Positions 56,601-64,000 of a stretch of 64,000 nt of DNA are shown piece after piece. The notes beneath the pieces are model-generated. The model did not search any database and was not told the DNA's origin. It saw only the letters and a program-made list of their open reading frames with translations. Origin of the DNA: Simmondsia chinensis (taxonomy: Eukaryota > Streptophyta > Magnoliopsida > Caryophyllales > Simmondsiaceae); assembly GCA_018398585.1 (NCBI GenBank), contig JAGTTD010000013.1:6668492-6732491 (forward strand), read 5' to 3'. Numbering within the stretch: the first letter of the stretch is position 1; each line of letters starts with the position of its first letter. Both the position numbers and the translations under genes were made by a program.

Positions 56601-59600
56601 AAAGTTAGGCTTCCTCCCTTCATCTTGCATCACACCCAAACTGGGACGAATAAGGAAATTTTTGCTGCTTTCCAATTCACATTGCTTCTTTGAGGCTGCA
56701 TTAGGGCAGTCAACTGCCCAATGATTCAGCTGAAAGCATCGGATGCACAAACAAGGCGATTCTGCTGACCCGCAATAAGCACTTAGATTCTTCAGAAGCT
56801 CCTCAAGCTCTGACGCTGTTATCCGAGAGCAGTCTCGTAAATCATGGCCTATAGTGCCACAAAAGAAACAAGTCATGCAAGCTTGAGTTTCTCGATCCAG
56901 TGACTCTGATGGTAAGATGTGTTTGAGGGCATCTAATCTCTTTGCAAAAACAGAAGCCATTGCTTCTGTATCCCTGAATCTCGAGGATGTCATTACGAGG
57001 TTTATTTTGTGCCCTCCACTTCTCTTAACATTAAAGCTTGTTTCCTTGACATTTGCAAAATTCTCTAACACGGTTCCGGAATCATATATGGGGTCCAAAG
57101 TGGTGTATCCCCTAGACTCTTGGCACAGACTTTCCTTGAAAGAATGAACAAAATTCTGAGTATTACAAGTAAACCTTGCACAATCAGGAGAAGAATCCCG
57201 ACTTTTGCCTGTGCTCCTTTGACACTGAGATAAGTTCACAGCAACACCAGAAGGTTTAGAAGAAAAACGGGTTATCCACATACTACCGAATGCATCAGTT
57301 TTGTTGACAACATTGGAAGCTTCCTTCACTTCGGATGGAAGATCAGAACCATTATACGCAGAACTGTTAGACTTCCTTTTGCCCAAAGAGGAATCATGAT
57401 GACTTCCTGTGCCTTTTGCCACACCAGGTTCCTGATTGGATAAGTGTTTATTCGCAGATGAATGGCTCCCACTGTCAATTTGATGTGGTGCTACATTATC
57501 ACAGGAAATCCTCACCATATTTTCACCAGAAACCTTAGCACGGATTGTTGAAACCACCTCGTCTGCAGGTGTAGTTTGATCGAGGCTCTCATTCACAAAA
57601 TGATTATGTTCTCCTACCTCATGATTAGATGCGCTCAAGGCTAATGGGACTTTGCCTATCTCTGATGTCTTCTGCATGGATCCATGTTCATTACAATCAT
57701 CATATCTTTGATGGTCAGAACCCAATATCTGCTTTGCTGATACTTTAGGATTGGGACGATATATGGACTGGAAAATTGAGTGGAAGCCCATATCACTCAA
57801 CTTACGCTCTTGATTTTTGCTACACATGGGAAGTCTGTGACCTTCATTTAAATTATCTGGATGAGCGAGAGTAAGTGCAAGAGAAGGCGACTGATTTTGT
57901 TTTGATTTATGGCACCCCTTTATCAAGTTAGATATCCAATTCATAAAAGAGCTGTCATCTCTGACAGAAGATGCAGAGCAGGGAGTTTCTTGGATTTTTC
58001 GCTTCACTCTTTTACTCTGGACAATCAACTGTTTCTCAAAGTTTAACAACCGCTTCTTTCCAGATGCAAATAACCCGCCGCTGTTACAACTTTCGACACT
58101 CTCATGGCTGTCATCCTCCGTAGAGGTCCTTTCTTTTACATCACCATCAGATACCGCCTTCTCCTTTCCCTTCCTTGTAGAAGCACAAAGACTTATATTA
58201 GTTTGAGACGGTCTAGCAACATATGCGTCCACTTGAAGACCCTTCTTGTTTTTCTGAACACCATTCCTTAAGCCCGTTGAAGAATCCGATGCAATATTAC
58301 TCGAGGACACTGGATCATTTTCAGCCATTGATTCCATCTTTTCTAGAGGAAGACAATTAGTAGAATTGGGAGCAAAGGTTTTGTTTTGGCTTTCCTCCTT
58401 TAAAACAAGATCACATTCCTGTCTTTTATCCAAGCTTAAAGTATCTGGTGTCCTTAACTGTTTTGATTCGGAAACAGATGAATCTTGGCCAATGGGAAGC
58501 ATTGCATAGCCACCAAAACCATCTCCATATTGACTGATAGGGTTACAAATCACCACACCGTTGAATGCAGCTTGGGCAGAAGGGCTAGGATCATTCACCT
58601 TTGGTGAGATATCTTCAGTTTGTCCACCATTTTCACCACCTGAAAGACATCAGATTATGGCGATGTGCCAGTGGAAAACAAGATTTAACAAAGAAGAAAA
58701 ATACAGAAGTGAACATCAGACAAACAGTAAGGGCAAACTACAAGACATGCCACCATGGAATCAAATCACAGTTCACACTTGCACTCATAGTTTCACAGAT
58801 GCTAGGTCACGAATCGTGGTGATCATCCTAGGTTTTTTTAAGGAAGCACAAGTTACGTTTAAGTCTTATGTTTGCAAAATTTTGAAATCAATAGCTATAC
58901 CATTATTAATTTTTAGACCATGTTAAGAGATTTAATATGTAAATACATCTATAAATGGTATAATAAATAAAATAGAATTTGCAGGTGGTGAGCGCGCATT
59001 ATGAAAGGTTATTACAAATATACATGGGCGAATCGAGTGACAGCCAGCTTAAAGTCACTTACATAACAACCTTTATTCATCCCCATATGCACAAAAGTTC
59101 AGCCACTTGTAAATGAACCTGCTACAGCCCCTCAAAAGGACAGAGTTCCTTAAAAGGATGTCGGTCCGTGACACTAATACTCCTTAACTGTGAAGCCTAA
59201 TGCTATATGAAATCTCCTGGGATTAATTGATGCGTCTAATTCGCTTTATAGTGGTCATACAGAGGAATGATTAAATACCATCAGAACCTGCTACTTTCGG
59301 TGTTTCGGTCTCAAGGATTTCAAAAGGTTGGATGATCCCAAGGCATGCGCCATTCTTCTCTTGTCTTTGTCCTTTGGTCTCCTGGTTGATATCTTGACCT
59401 ACTAATTCTATCTCATTCTTCATCACCTCCATCTTTTCACATCCTGAGAAACCATAGCCACTGAAGTCTGAACATTTAAAAAAATCTATAGCACTTTGTT
59501 TGATTGAAAAAAAAAATATTGAGAGAGAAAGAACGTTCAAATGGTTAAGGACAAAATATCCTCAAAGTTATAAATGTCTAACAACATAAAACGATGACAT

Positions 59601-60045
59601 AAAGTCCTCCAATCCTTGTGCAGATCTGTAACACACTTCCAACACGAAAACATGATAAAGATGCCTAATTACCAAGGCTGTGGCCAACATTTGATTTTCG
59701 GGCTTCCATACACCCAGCGTTTCCTTGAAGATCACTCTGCTTCACAACCTTGTCATGGTTGATTGCAGTTGAAGTGCTATGTGACGGTGACAAATCCATA
59801 TCGGTAGGCCCAGCACCAAAGAAGAATGAGCGATTTTCCTGACATTTGAGACTTAAACCCTTGTGAGGAGACCAAACTAATTCAGAGAGGGGATCACTGG
59901 CGACAAATGTCATCTCGACCCCCAAGCTTGCATTTGCACCTACACCCGAATCGTTTTCTTTCCTTCTCTGAGCACAATGGTGTGGGTGACCCAGAGAAAG
60001 TCTTAGGTCAGTAATTGGATCTAGTTCATCATTGTTGACATTCAT
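44613..60045 (-). CDS. TZP: TZP, tandem zinc knuckle / PLUS3 domain nuclear protein
   Basis: Six coding exons, right to left: 59673-60045, 59279-59467, 56320-58639, 46955-47070, 46109-46221, 44613-44720. All introns are GT-AG and phases close to a 1072-residue frame. The N-terminus (MNVNNDELDPITDL, EMTFVASDPLSELVWSPHKG) matches my recollection of plant TZP (At5g43630). Two CX2CX4HX4C knuckles lie at residues 778-791 (CFFCGTIGHDLRDC) and 819-832 (CIRCFQLNHWAVDC). The PLUS3 domain fills 961-1072 (LKWMNSAVLPSRLDGYYLRL, KWEEGLGGSGYYVACI, DELMAWW). Known role in Arabidopsis: nuclear integrator of blue/red light signalling with phytochrome B. The protein is longer than Arabidopsis TZP (about 830 residues), mostly in the polar middle. 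The start lies directly after a splice acceptor, so the leader is spliced. Intron 4 (9.2 kb) is full of LTR elements. Confidence 0.93.
45358..45950 (+). mobile_element. Copia LTR plus primer site (same family as 27718-28329)
   Basis: LTR 45358-45920 ends CCCTAACA and is followed by AATTGGTATAAAAG, a mutated initiator-Met primer site. It has CGATCGATCGG motifs at 45410-45511, a TATA box TATAAATAG at 45532-45540, and a conserved U5 region. The internal region is lost soon after 45950. Lies in intron 5 of TZP, antisense. Confidence 0.75.
46430..46830. repeat. GAGCT-rich dispersed repeat in TZP intron 4
   Basis: Recurrent GAGCTCGA, CTTGACTTGGCTTG and GCTTGGCTCGTTTATGCC (46798 on). Same family as 30590-31000 by its motif content. 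It lies in the intron between the exons at 46109-46221 and 46955-47070. Confidence 0.5.
47821..48985 (+). repeat. 5' LTR of the large element
   Basis: TGTTGG...CTCACA ends. It contains a 78-codon open frame (48153-48389) and an overlapping one (48316-48555), both also present in the other LTR. Confidence 0.92.
48986..51780 (+). other. Internal region of the large LTR element, no coding frame
   Basis: 2.8 kb without any recognisable retroelement domain on either strand and with no long open frame. It may be captured host sequence or fully eroded pol. GGCTCGTTTATGC at about 49729 links one stretch to the GAGCT-rich repeat family. Confidence 0.6.
51829..52101 (+). pseudogene. Copia RNase H C-terminal remnant
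   Basis: The frame includes VSLHCDSQAATVVAENKV, KRRHIRLRHKIVKDLIESG and VKSEKNFTDSLTKGL, the standard Copia RNase H ending (usually NLADPLTKGL). The stop codon is at 52099-52101. No upstream RNase H or reverse transcriptase is attached. Confidence 0.85.
52210..52398. repeat. Three identical 63-bp tandem repeats
   Basis: Units start at 52210, 52273 and 52336 (GGAGACGGGTCC ... GGACACTGTCT). They appear base-for-base identical. The period is 21 codons, so frames stay open across all three on both strands, producing several spurious open frames. They lie between the RNase H stop and the 3' LTR. Confidence 0.95.
52824..53989 (+). repeat. 3' LTR of the large element
   Basis: Same ends as the copy at 47821-48985, and followed by GATAT. 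The 78-codon frame is kept at 53156-53392 with one residue changed (Gly to Ser). Confidence 0.92.
54020..54698 (-). mobile_element. Solo LTR
   Basis: TGTTGGGAATAATG at the left and TATGATTATCCAACA at the right form matching tips, with a perfect 5-bp target duplication ATCTA (54015-54019 and 54699-54703). The internal TTTACGTGGAAAACC block (about 54100) and a TATAAATGGGG-like box on the minus strand (about 54532-54543) suggest minus orientation. It arose by LTR-LTR recombination. Lies 30 bp from the large LTR element in TZP intron 4. Confidence 0.88.
55240..55425 (-). promoter_or_regulatory. Promoter-like segment within TZP intron 4
   Basis: On the minus strand, CTCTATAAATAGGC (TATA box, about 55398-55411) is followed within about 60-130 bases by a CT-rich leader-like tract containing (CT)n at 55303-55322. 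It points the same way as TZP, toward the PLUS3 exons. No open frame of note follows. It could be part of an unrecognised mobile element. Confidence 0.4.
55425..56319. other. Rest of TZP intron 4, no gene
   Basis: AT-rich, with an A run at 55825-55844. The open frames are composition artefacts. It ends at the CAA|GTAAGT donor of the main TZP exon. Confidence 0.5.
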
Positions 60046-61427
60046 CTTCAACAAGGAAAATCATGTGCAAATTATCGTGTATCAGACTGCATACCAGGAA
60101 AAAAAAGGCGGTTTCAATAATAAACAAGGTACTTCATGTGGCAAAGGAAACTGTAGAAATAACCACCAGCAATGTTGACAAATGCTTATAGTTGTGATAT
60201 CTAATATCCATCATGTTCTTTGGATAGTTGATACAACTGGGAGCCCAAGCCAACAGCAAGCGTAAGGCCAAAAACACGGAAGAATCCAAATACAACCAAA
60301 GAAAAATAGAAACAAAACAGAACAGTGCCAAAATGTAAACTACATAGCTCAATCACGTGAAATAACAGTTCAAGACTGTAATATAACAGTTGAGACATTC
60401 ATTATGATGATATTAAATACTCAGACTCACAAAAAAAGGAGATTCATACTAGAAACAAAGGAATAATGCTAAAAATGACAAGGAAAATCTCCAAATACTT
60501 CACATTTATGCATTCAAGGACCGGGTACTCTAGCAATTAAATGACTTTCCAAACACAAACGGCGCAAAAAGTGAACTCATCAATGAATTCTCGGACATAT
60601 GTCAATTGGAGTAAGGCCTCGTATTTTAACGATTATCATATGTAAGTTCACAACATTGTCCATTCAAAAACTGAGCTTGAGCTTCATTTAACTAACCCAT
60701 ATAAGTTAAAATGAATTCCATGCATCAGAACCAAACATCAAGACAAAATTGGTGTAGAAAAAGACAAGAGTAAGCACAAAACAACACCCTTTCCATACTA
60801 TCCGAGGCTATTATTGAACTTCAATGCCATTGAATCAGAACAAAGGCGTCCATATTATACGTATATTGAGCAAGATGACAGCATTCCAGGACAGCTAAAC
60901 ATCAAAAACATAAAAGAATGTGAAGTCGCAATTCCTCCTTTTGGTATTTCAAAATGTATGCTCATTGTTTCATGATGTGATAATCTTTTTACCATCTCAA
61001 AATGTACTACAAATGGAAAATATATAGTTTCAAGCTTTCCCAATCTCCTTAGCAACAAATGGAATTAGGGCTAGTCATGACATTTTTGGAGCCTCAAGCA
61101 AAAATCTCAAGAGGGGTTCTTCATATACAACAAATTGTAATAATTTTAACCATAAGATTAATGAATATTAAGAATTGATACTTTAAAAATCACAACCCCA
61201 AAAATTTGGGGCCCCTAAATTCGAGGGCCCCGAGCGGTTTCTGGGATTGTTTGGGGTTAATGTCCGGCCCTAAATGGAATAGACAGTGACGTGTCATAAA
61301 CATTTATTAGAAATATCAATGTGCATTAGTAATGTTTGTATAGTCTGATCTCATGGAGGCAAAGAACTTGGTAAAGCTTCATCCCAGCTTGTTTAGCAAA
61401 ACATGTAACGATACCATGACAATTTAA
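60046..61427. other. 5' leader intron of TZP, no gene
   Basis: Begins (gene strand) at the inferred donor near 62995 and ends with TTGTTGAAG directly before the ATG at 60045. This part is AT-rich with no coding frame; the hydrophobic frames at 60134-60398 are artefacts. Confidence 0.5.
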
Positions 61428-61620
61428 CAATTTTTGATAGCGAGGAACCTGGTCATCCGGTAAATCCTAGCCCATGGGACGACCCACACACCACAAGAGC
61501 CAGTTAAGTTAAGGATTCTTCAGGGAGAGGTTCAAGGGAGGGAATCGAACTCCTAACCTTTTGGCTGAAGGCAATACTCGTTCCCCTTCACCTACCCGTA
61601 TCACTGAGATGACAAATGTC
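61428..61620 (-). mobile_element. tRNA-derived SINE, longer copy
   Basis: On the minus strand, the head GATACGGGTAGGTGAAGGGGA and AGGAGTTCGATTCCC (B-box) are followed by a body with AACTGGCTCTTGTGGTGTGT and a tail CTAGGATTTACCGGATGACC. The core matches 35641-35790. Located in the TZP leader intron. Confidence 0.7.
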
Positions 61621-61979
61621 ATTCTACTTACTATTCTTGTTGCTTGTCATGGAACCATCCCATCCAGTCAAACAATGAGGTAAAAATCTATGAATAATTT
61701 TATACTCCAATGAGCCCCAGCATGTGAATCTTCATCAAACTTAAAGCAGTGTATAATGCATACACCCATTCGTACCTTGTGTTGGAAATGAGAGTTCTGC
61801 TAATATGCACCCATTATATACAAACATGCCCAATGACCAATTATCCAAAAAACTTAAGTTGATGAGTGAAGGTCTAAAAATAGTTTTATACTCCAACATT
61901 CCCCCTCACATGAATGCCCTCCATTAGGCTTAAAGTGCAGATAGTGCACAAGCTCACCTCGTACCTTATGCTGAAATAA

Positions 61980-62560
61980 TATTAAGAGAATTTATCACTT
62001 ACGAACCTAGAGGTTTGAGCATTTATCACTTAAGCACCCTAACATTTCAATATATACCATGAAATACTCTGAGGTTTAAAAAGTTATCACTTAAGTACCT
62101 TAAAGTATATATATTTCATCAATCAGATACTTATATATATTTCATCAATCAGATACCCTTTTGTTAATAAACGATGAATTTGTTGGAAAATATTGATGTG
62201 GAACACACTTATAAGTATCCTCTATCAAAATTTGATTTTCTTTTTTCCCATAAAATGTTGATGCCCTATGATTTAGGCTAATACATAGATATCGTCCATT
62301 ACAATCTGGTCAATTTTTATTTTGATAATTTGTTTACTTTTCAATTGAACACTGCCATAACTCGTATACGTCATCAAAATAATGTACCAAATCAGCATTT
62401 CCTAGTGAAAATAGTTTGGATTCTAATAAAAATTTACCATATTCCTGCATAACATATTCATGTGATAAAAGTTTCAAACCTCATAATACTTTATTGTATA
62501 TATTAATGTGTCAAACAACCTAGGTAATTTCTGCTCAAACCTCAAGTACATAAGTGCTAA
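61980..62560 (-). repeat. Dispersed AT-rich repeat, copy B
   Basis: Reverse-orientation relative of 38090-38640, sharing CACCCTAACATTTCAATATATA and the ATATTGATGTGG block in corresponding order. The block ATATATTTCATCAATCAGATAC is directly duplicated near 62105-62150. Confidence 0.55.
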
Positions 62561-62995
62561 TTTCCCTCATATTAATAATGAAGGTTGGCTTGTTGAATTT
62601 GAACTTAACATGTCCAAGAATCAATTATCTCAAGTAAGGAGAACATTAGATTTCTTACCCAAAGTTAGGAAGGTCTAACAATTTATGTTGAACTATCTCA
62701 GACTTAAAGTAATGAAAAAAGGTTCAAAAATGATCTTTTAACTCTAACAAAACCTAAAGATTGGACTGCAAATTCATCATAGTCCTAGAATTGGTACCCT
62801 AATCAATCTCATGAACAAACATCTTAACTAGATACACAAGAACAATCCTCTTCCCCACAATGATGAAACAAATCATGAAACAATTTCCAAACAATACAAA
62901 AAAAGAATCCAACATAATCTCATCAAGATCAACACAATCATCAAATTTAACAAAAACCCATTAAAGAAAATAGAATTTCATGACGACCCAAATAC

Positions 62996-63200
62996 CTAGC
63001 CATGGATATTCCACGCGAGCCTTTCAATTCAAACTCCTTATAGTTGTCCTCTGTTCGCCCTTTTGCCGCTTTTCAATAATTATTTATTATTTCTTTATAA
63101 ATTATAACAATAACCCAAATAAAATACAAAAAAAATCCGCACAACCAACAGAAGATAAAAGAAGAAGAAGAGTTAGGAATTGGAGTCCAGGTAGCCAACT
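62996..63200 (-). other. Probable noncoding first exon (5'UTR) of TZP
   Basis: The minus strand carries a CT-rich leader (CTCTTCTTCTTCTTTTATC, about 63152-63170) and ends at a donor GGCTAG|GTATTT (exon edge 62996). Splicing to the acceptor at 60046 would put it directly before the TZP ATG. It would contain a short upstream frame, ATG GCT AGA TGA, whose stop overlaps the TZP start codon. The 5' edge is a guess. Confidence 0.45.
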
Positions 63201-63252
63201 GACAAGACCCAGCGACAAGGGTTTCATGATAACCTTGTGAGGTTGACAGGCT

Positions 63253-63262
63253 GCCACGTGGC
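63253..63262. promoter_or_regulatory. G-box (GCCACGTGGC) upstream of TZP leader
   Basis: A perfect 10-bp palindrome around CACGTG (63255-63260), followed on the outer side by a CCAAT motif (63273-63277, AGCCAATGA). G-boxes bind bZIP and PIF-type bHLH factors and are common in light-regulated plant promoters, which fits a light-signalling gene. Confidence 0.55.
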
Positions 63263-63752
63263 ACCCTCACAGCCAATGATTCCATGTTCCCATCCGACAA
63301 AATCTTAAATAGTAATATTGTTACGAGACAAAATTATTATTATTATAGTAAAATTGTAATTTTTAATTTATATTATTACTCCAATAATGATATTTTATGC
63401 TACGATTCAGTGAAAAAATTGATTTTAACAGCAAAAGGGTAAGAGTCACTTTCAGTTCAAATGTCCAAATTAAGAAAGTTTTAAGGTTAGCACTAATGAC
63501 AATTTGTATGAAGATTATGCCCTTTATAGTTAAGTTTATAAGATAAGACTAATTATTATTTTAATTAAAGGGTGATTATTTAATCACATAAAAAGGTGGT
63601 GGGGCATTGAGTGGATGGTGAAGCTATTTGTAACGTGGCATGGCAGCTATTCTATCTTTATTGTATTGTGTAGTTGAATTTCTGTGTTGGGTTCCATCAG
63701 AAAAAGTAAAAAATAAGGAAGAATAGATTTCAATGTTTGGATGTTCTCTTTG
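63263..63752. other. Upstream flank of TZP, no gene
   Basis: AT-rich, with an ATT run near 63333. No coding frame or terminal repeat recognised before the Copia fragment. Confidence 0.5.
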
Positions 63753-64000
63753 TTGGAGGCCGACACATATGCCCCCGTAGCTAGGATATCGACAATAAAG
63801 GTATTGATAGCCCTTGCCTCCATTTTTAGACTAGTGATACATCAAATGGATGTCAAAATGACATTCCTGAATGGTGAACTAGAGGAGGAAGTATACATGG
63901 AATAACCAGAAGGGTTTGTTGTTCCAGGCCAAGAGAGAAAAGTATATAAACTCATACGTTCTCTGTATGGGCTAAAGCAAGCCCCAAAGCAGTGGCACCA
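63753..64000 (+). pseudogene. Copia reverse transcriptase fragment (RVT_2)
   Basis: The frame reads EADTYAPVARISTIKVL, then HQMDVKMTFLNGELEEEVYM, a TAA stop at 63903-63905 in place of a Gln codon, then PEGFVV and KLIRSLYGLKQAPKQWH to the window edge. These are the standard N-terminal Copia reverse-transcriptase motifs. It starts abruptly inside the domain, so it is 5'-truncated, and it continues past the window. Confidence 0.85.

Noticed and set aside
60134..60398. Hydrophobic small proteins upstream of TZP
   Set aside because: Within the leader intron, AT-rich, no family resemblance.
63073..63300. 75-residue minus-strand frame
   Set aside because: Overlaps the proposed TZP leader and promoter; no ATG in good context leading to a recognisable protein.

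Overview
This is nuclear DNA of a core eudicot plant. Two intron-rich host genes, both on the minus strand and both with close plant homologues, sit in a dense landscape of nested retrotransposons, SINEs, LINEs and a hAT transposon. There is no bacterial or organellar signature, and no intact rRNA or tRNA gene was seen.

Layout. 1-4469: left-going Athila-type Ty3/gypsy element (gag-protease and 5' LTR; the rest lies off-window), with a 5S-rRNA-headed SINE inside its LTR. 4470-12877: plus-strand LINE, cut by the Athila element on its left and by a 3.0 kb gag/protease-only Copia element (7002-9996, TSD GTTAC) in its middle. 14286-22776: decayed Copia element whose 5' LTR is interrupted by a 3.0 kb hAT transposon (14522-17557, TSD CATAAAAT). 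22861-37777 (minus): eight-exon gene for a calmodulin-dependent NAD kinase-like protein (NADKc type: calmodulin-binding-like helix plus zeta-toxin-type P-loop kinase domain). Its 8.8 kb third intron holds nested LTRs, a second 5S-headed SINE and a 3.6 kb Ty3/gypsy relic. 37778-44612: intergenic, with dispersed repeats and a second gag/protease-only Copia element. 44613-60045 (minus): six-coding-exon gene for TZP (TANDEM ZINC KNUCKLE/PLUS3), with a probable 5'UTR exon near 63.0-63.2 kb and a G-box just upstream. Its 9.2 kb intron 4 separates the zinc knuckles from the PLUS3 exons and contains a young 6.2 kb LTR element (TSD GATAT, LTRs roughly 98% alike) and a solo LTR (TSD ATCTA). 63753-64000: Copia reverse-transcriptase fragment running off the right edge.

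Exon boundaries of both host genes were derived by hand from GT/AG sites, reading phase and recalled family sequence. They close into uninterrupted proteins of 484 and 1072 residues, which is strong internal support. In other plants NADKc makes NADP in response to calcium/calmodulin, and TZP is a nuclear light-signalling factor. Nothing here suggests the two work together; they are neighbours.

The least ordinary items are a SINE family whose head is 5S rRNA joined to an Au-like SINE body (two copies with target duplications), two related Copia elements that both carry only gag and protease, and a large LTR element with only an RNase H remnant, no recognisable primer site and three identical 63-bp tandem repeats.
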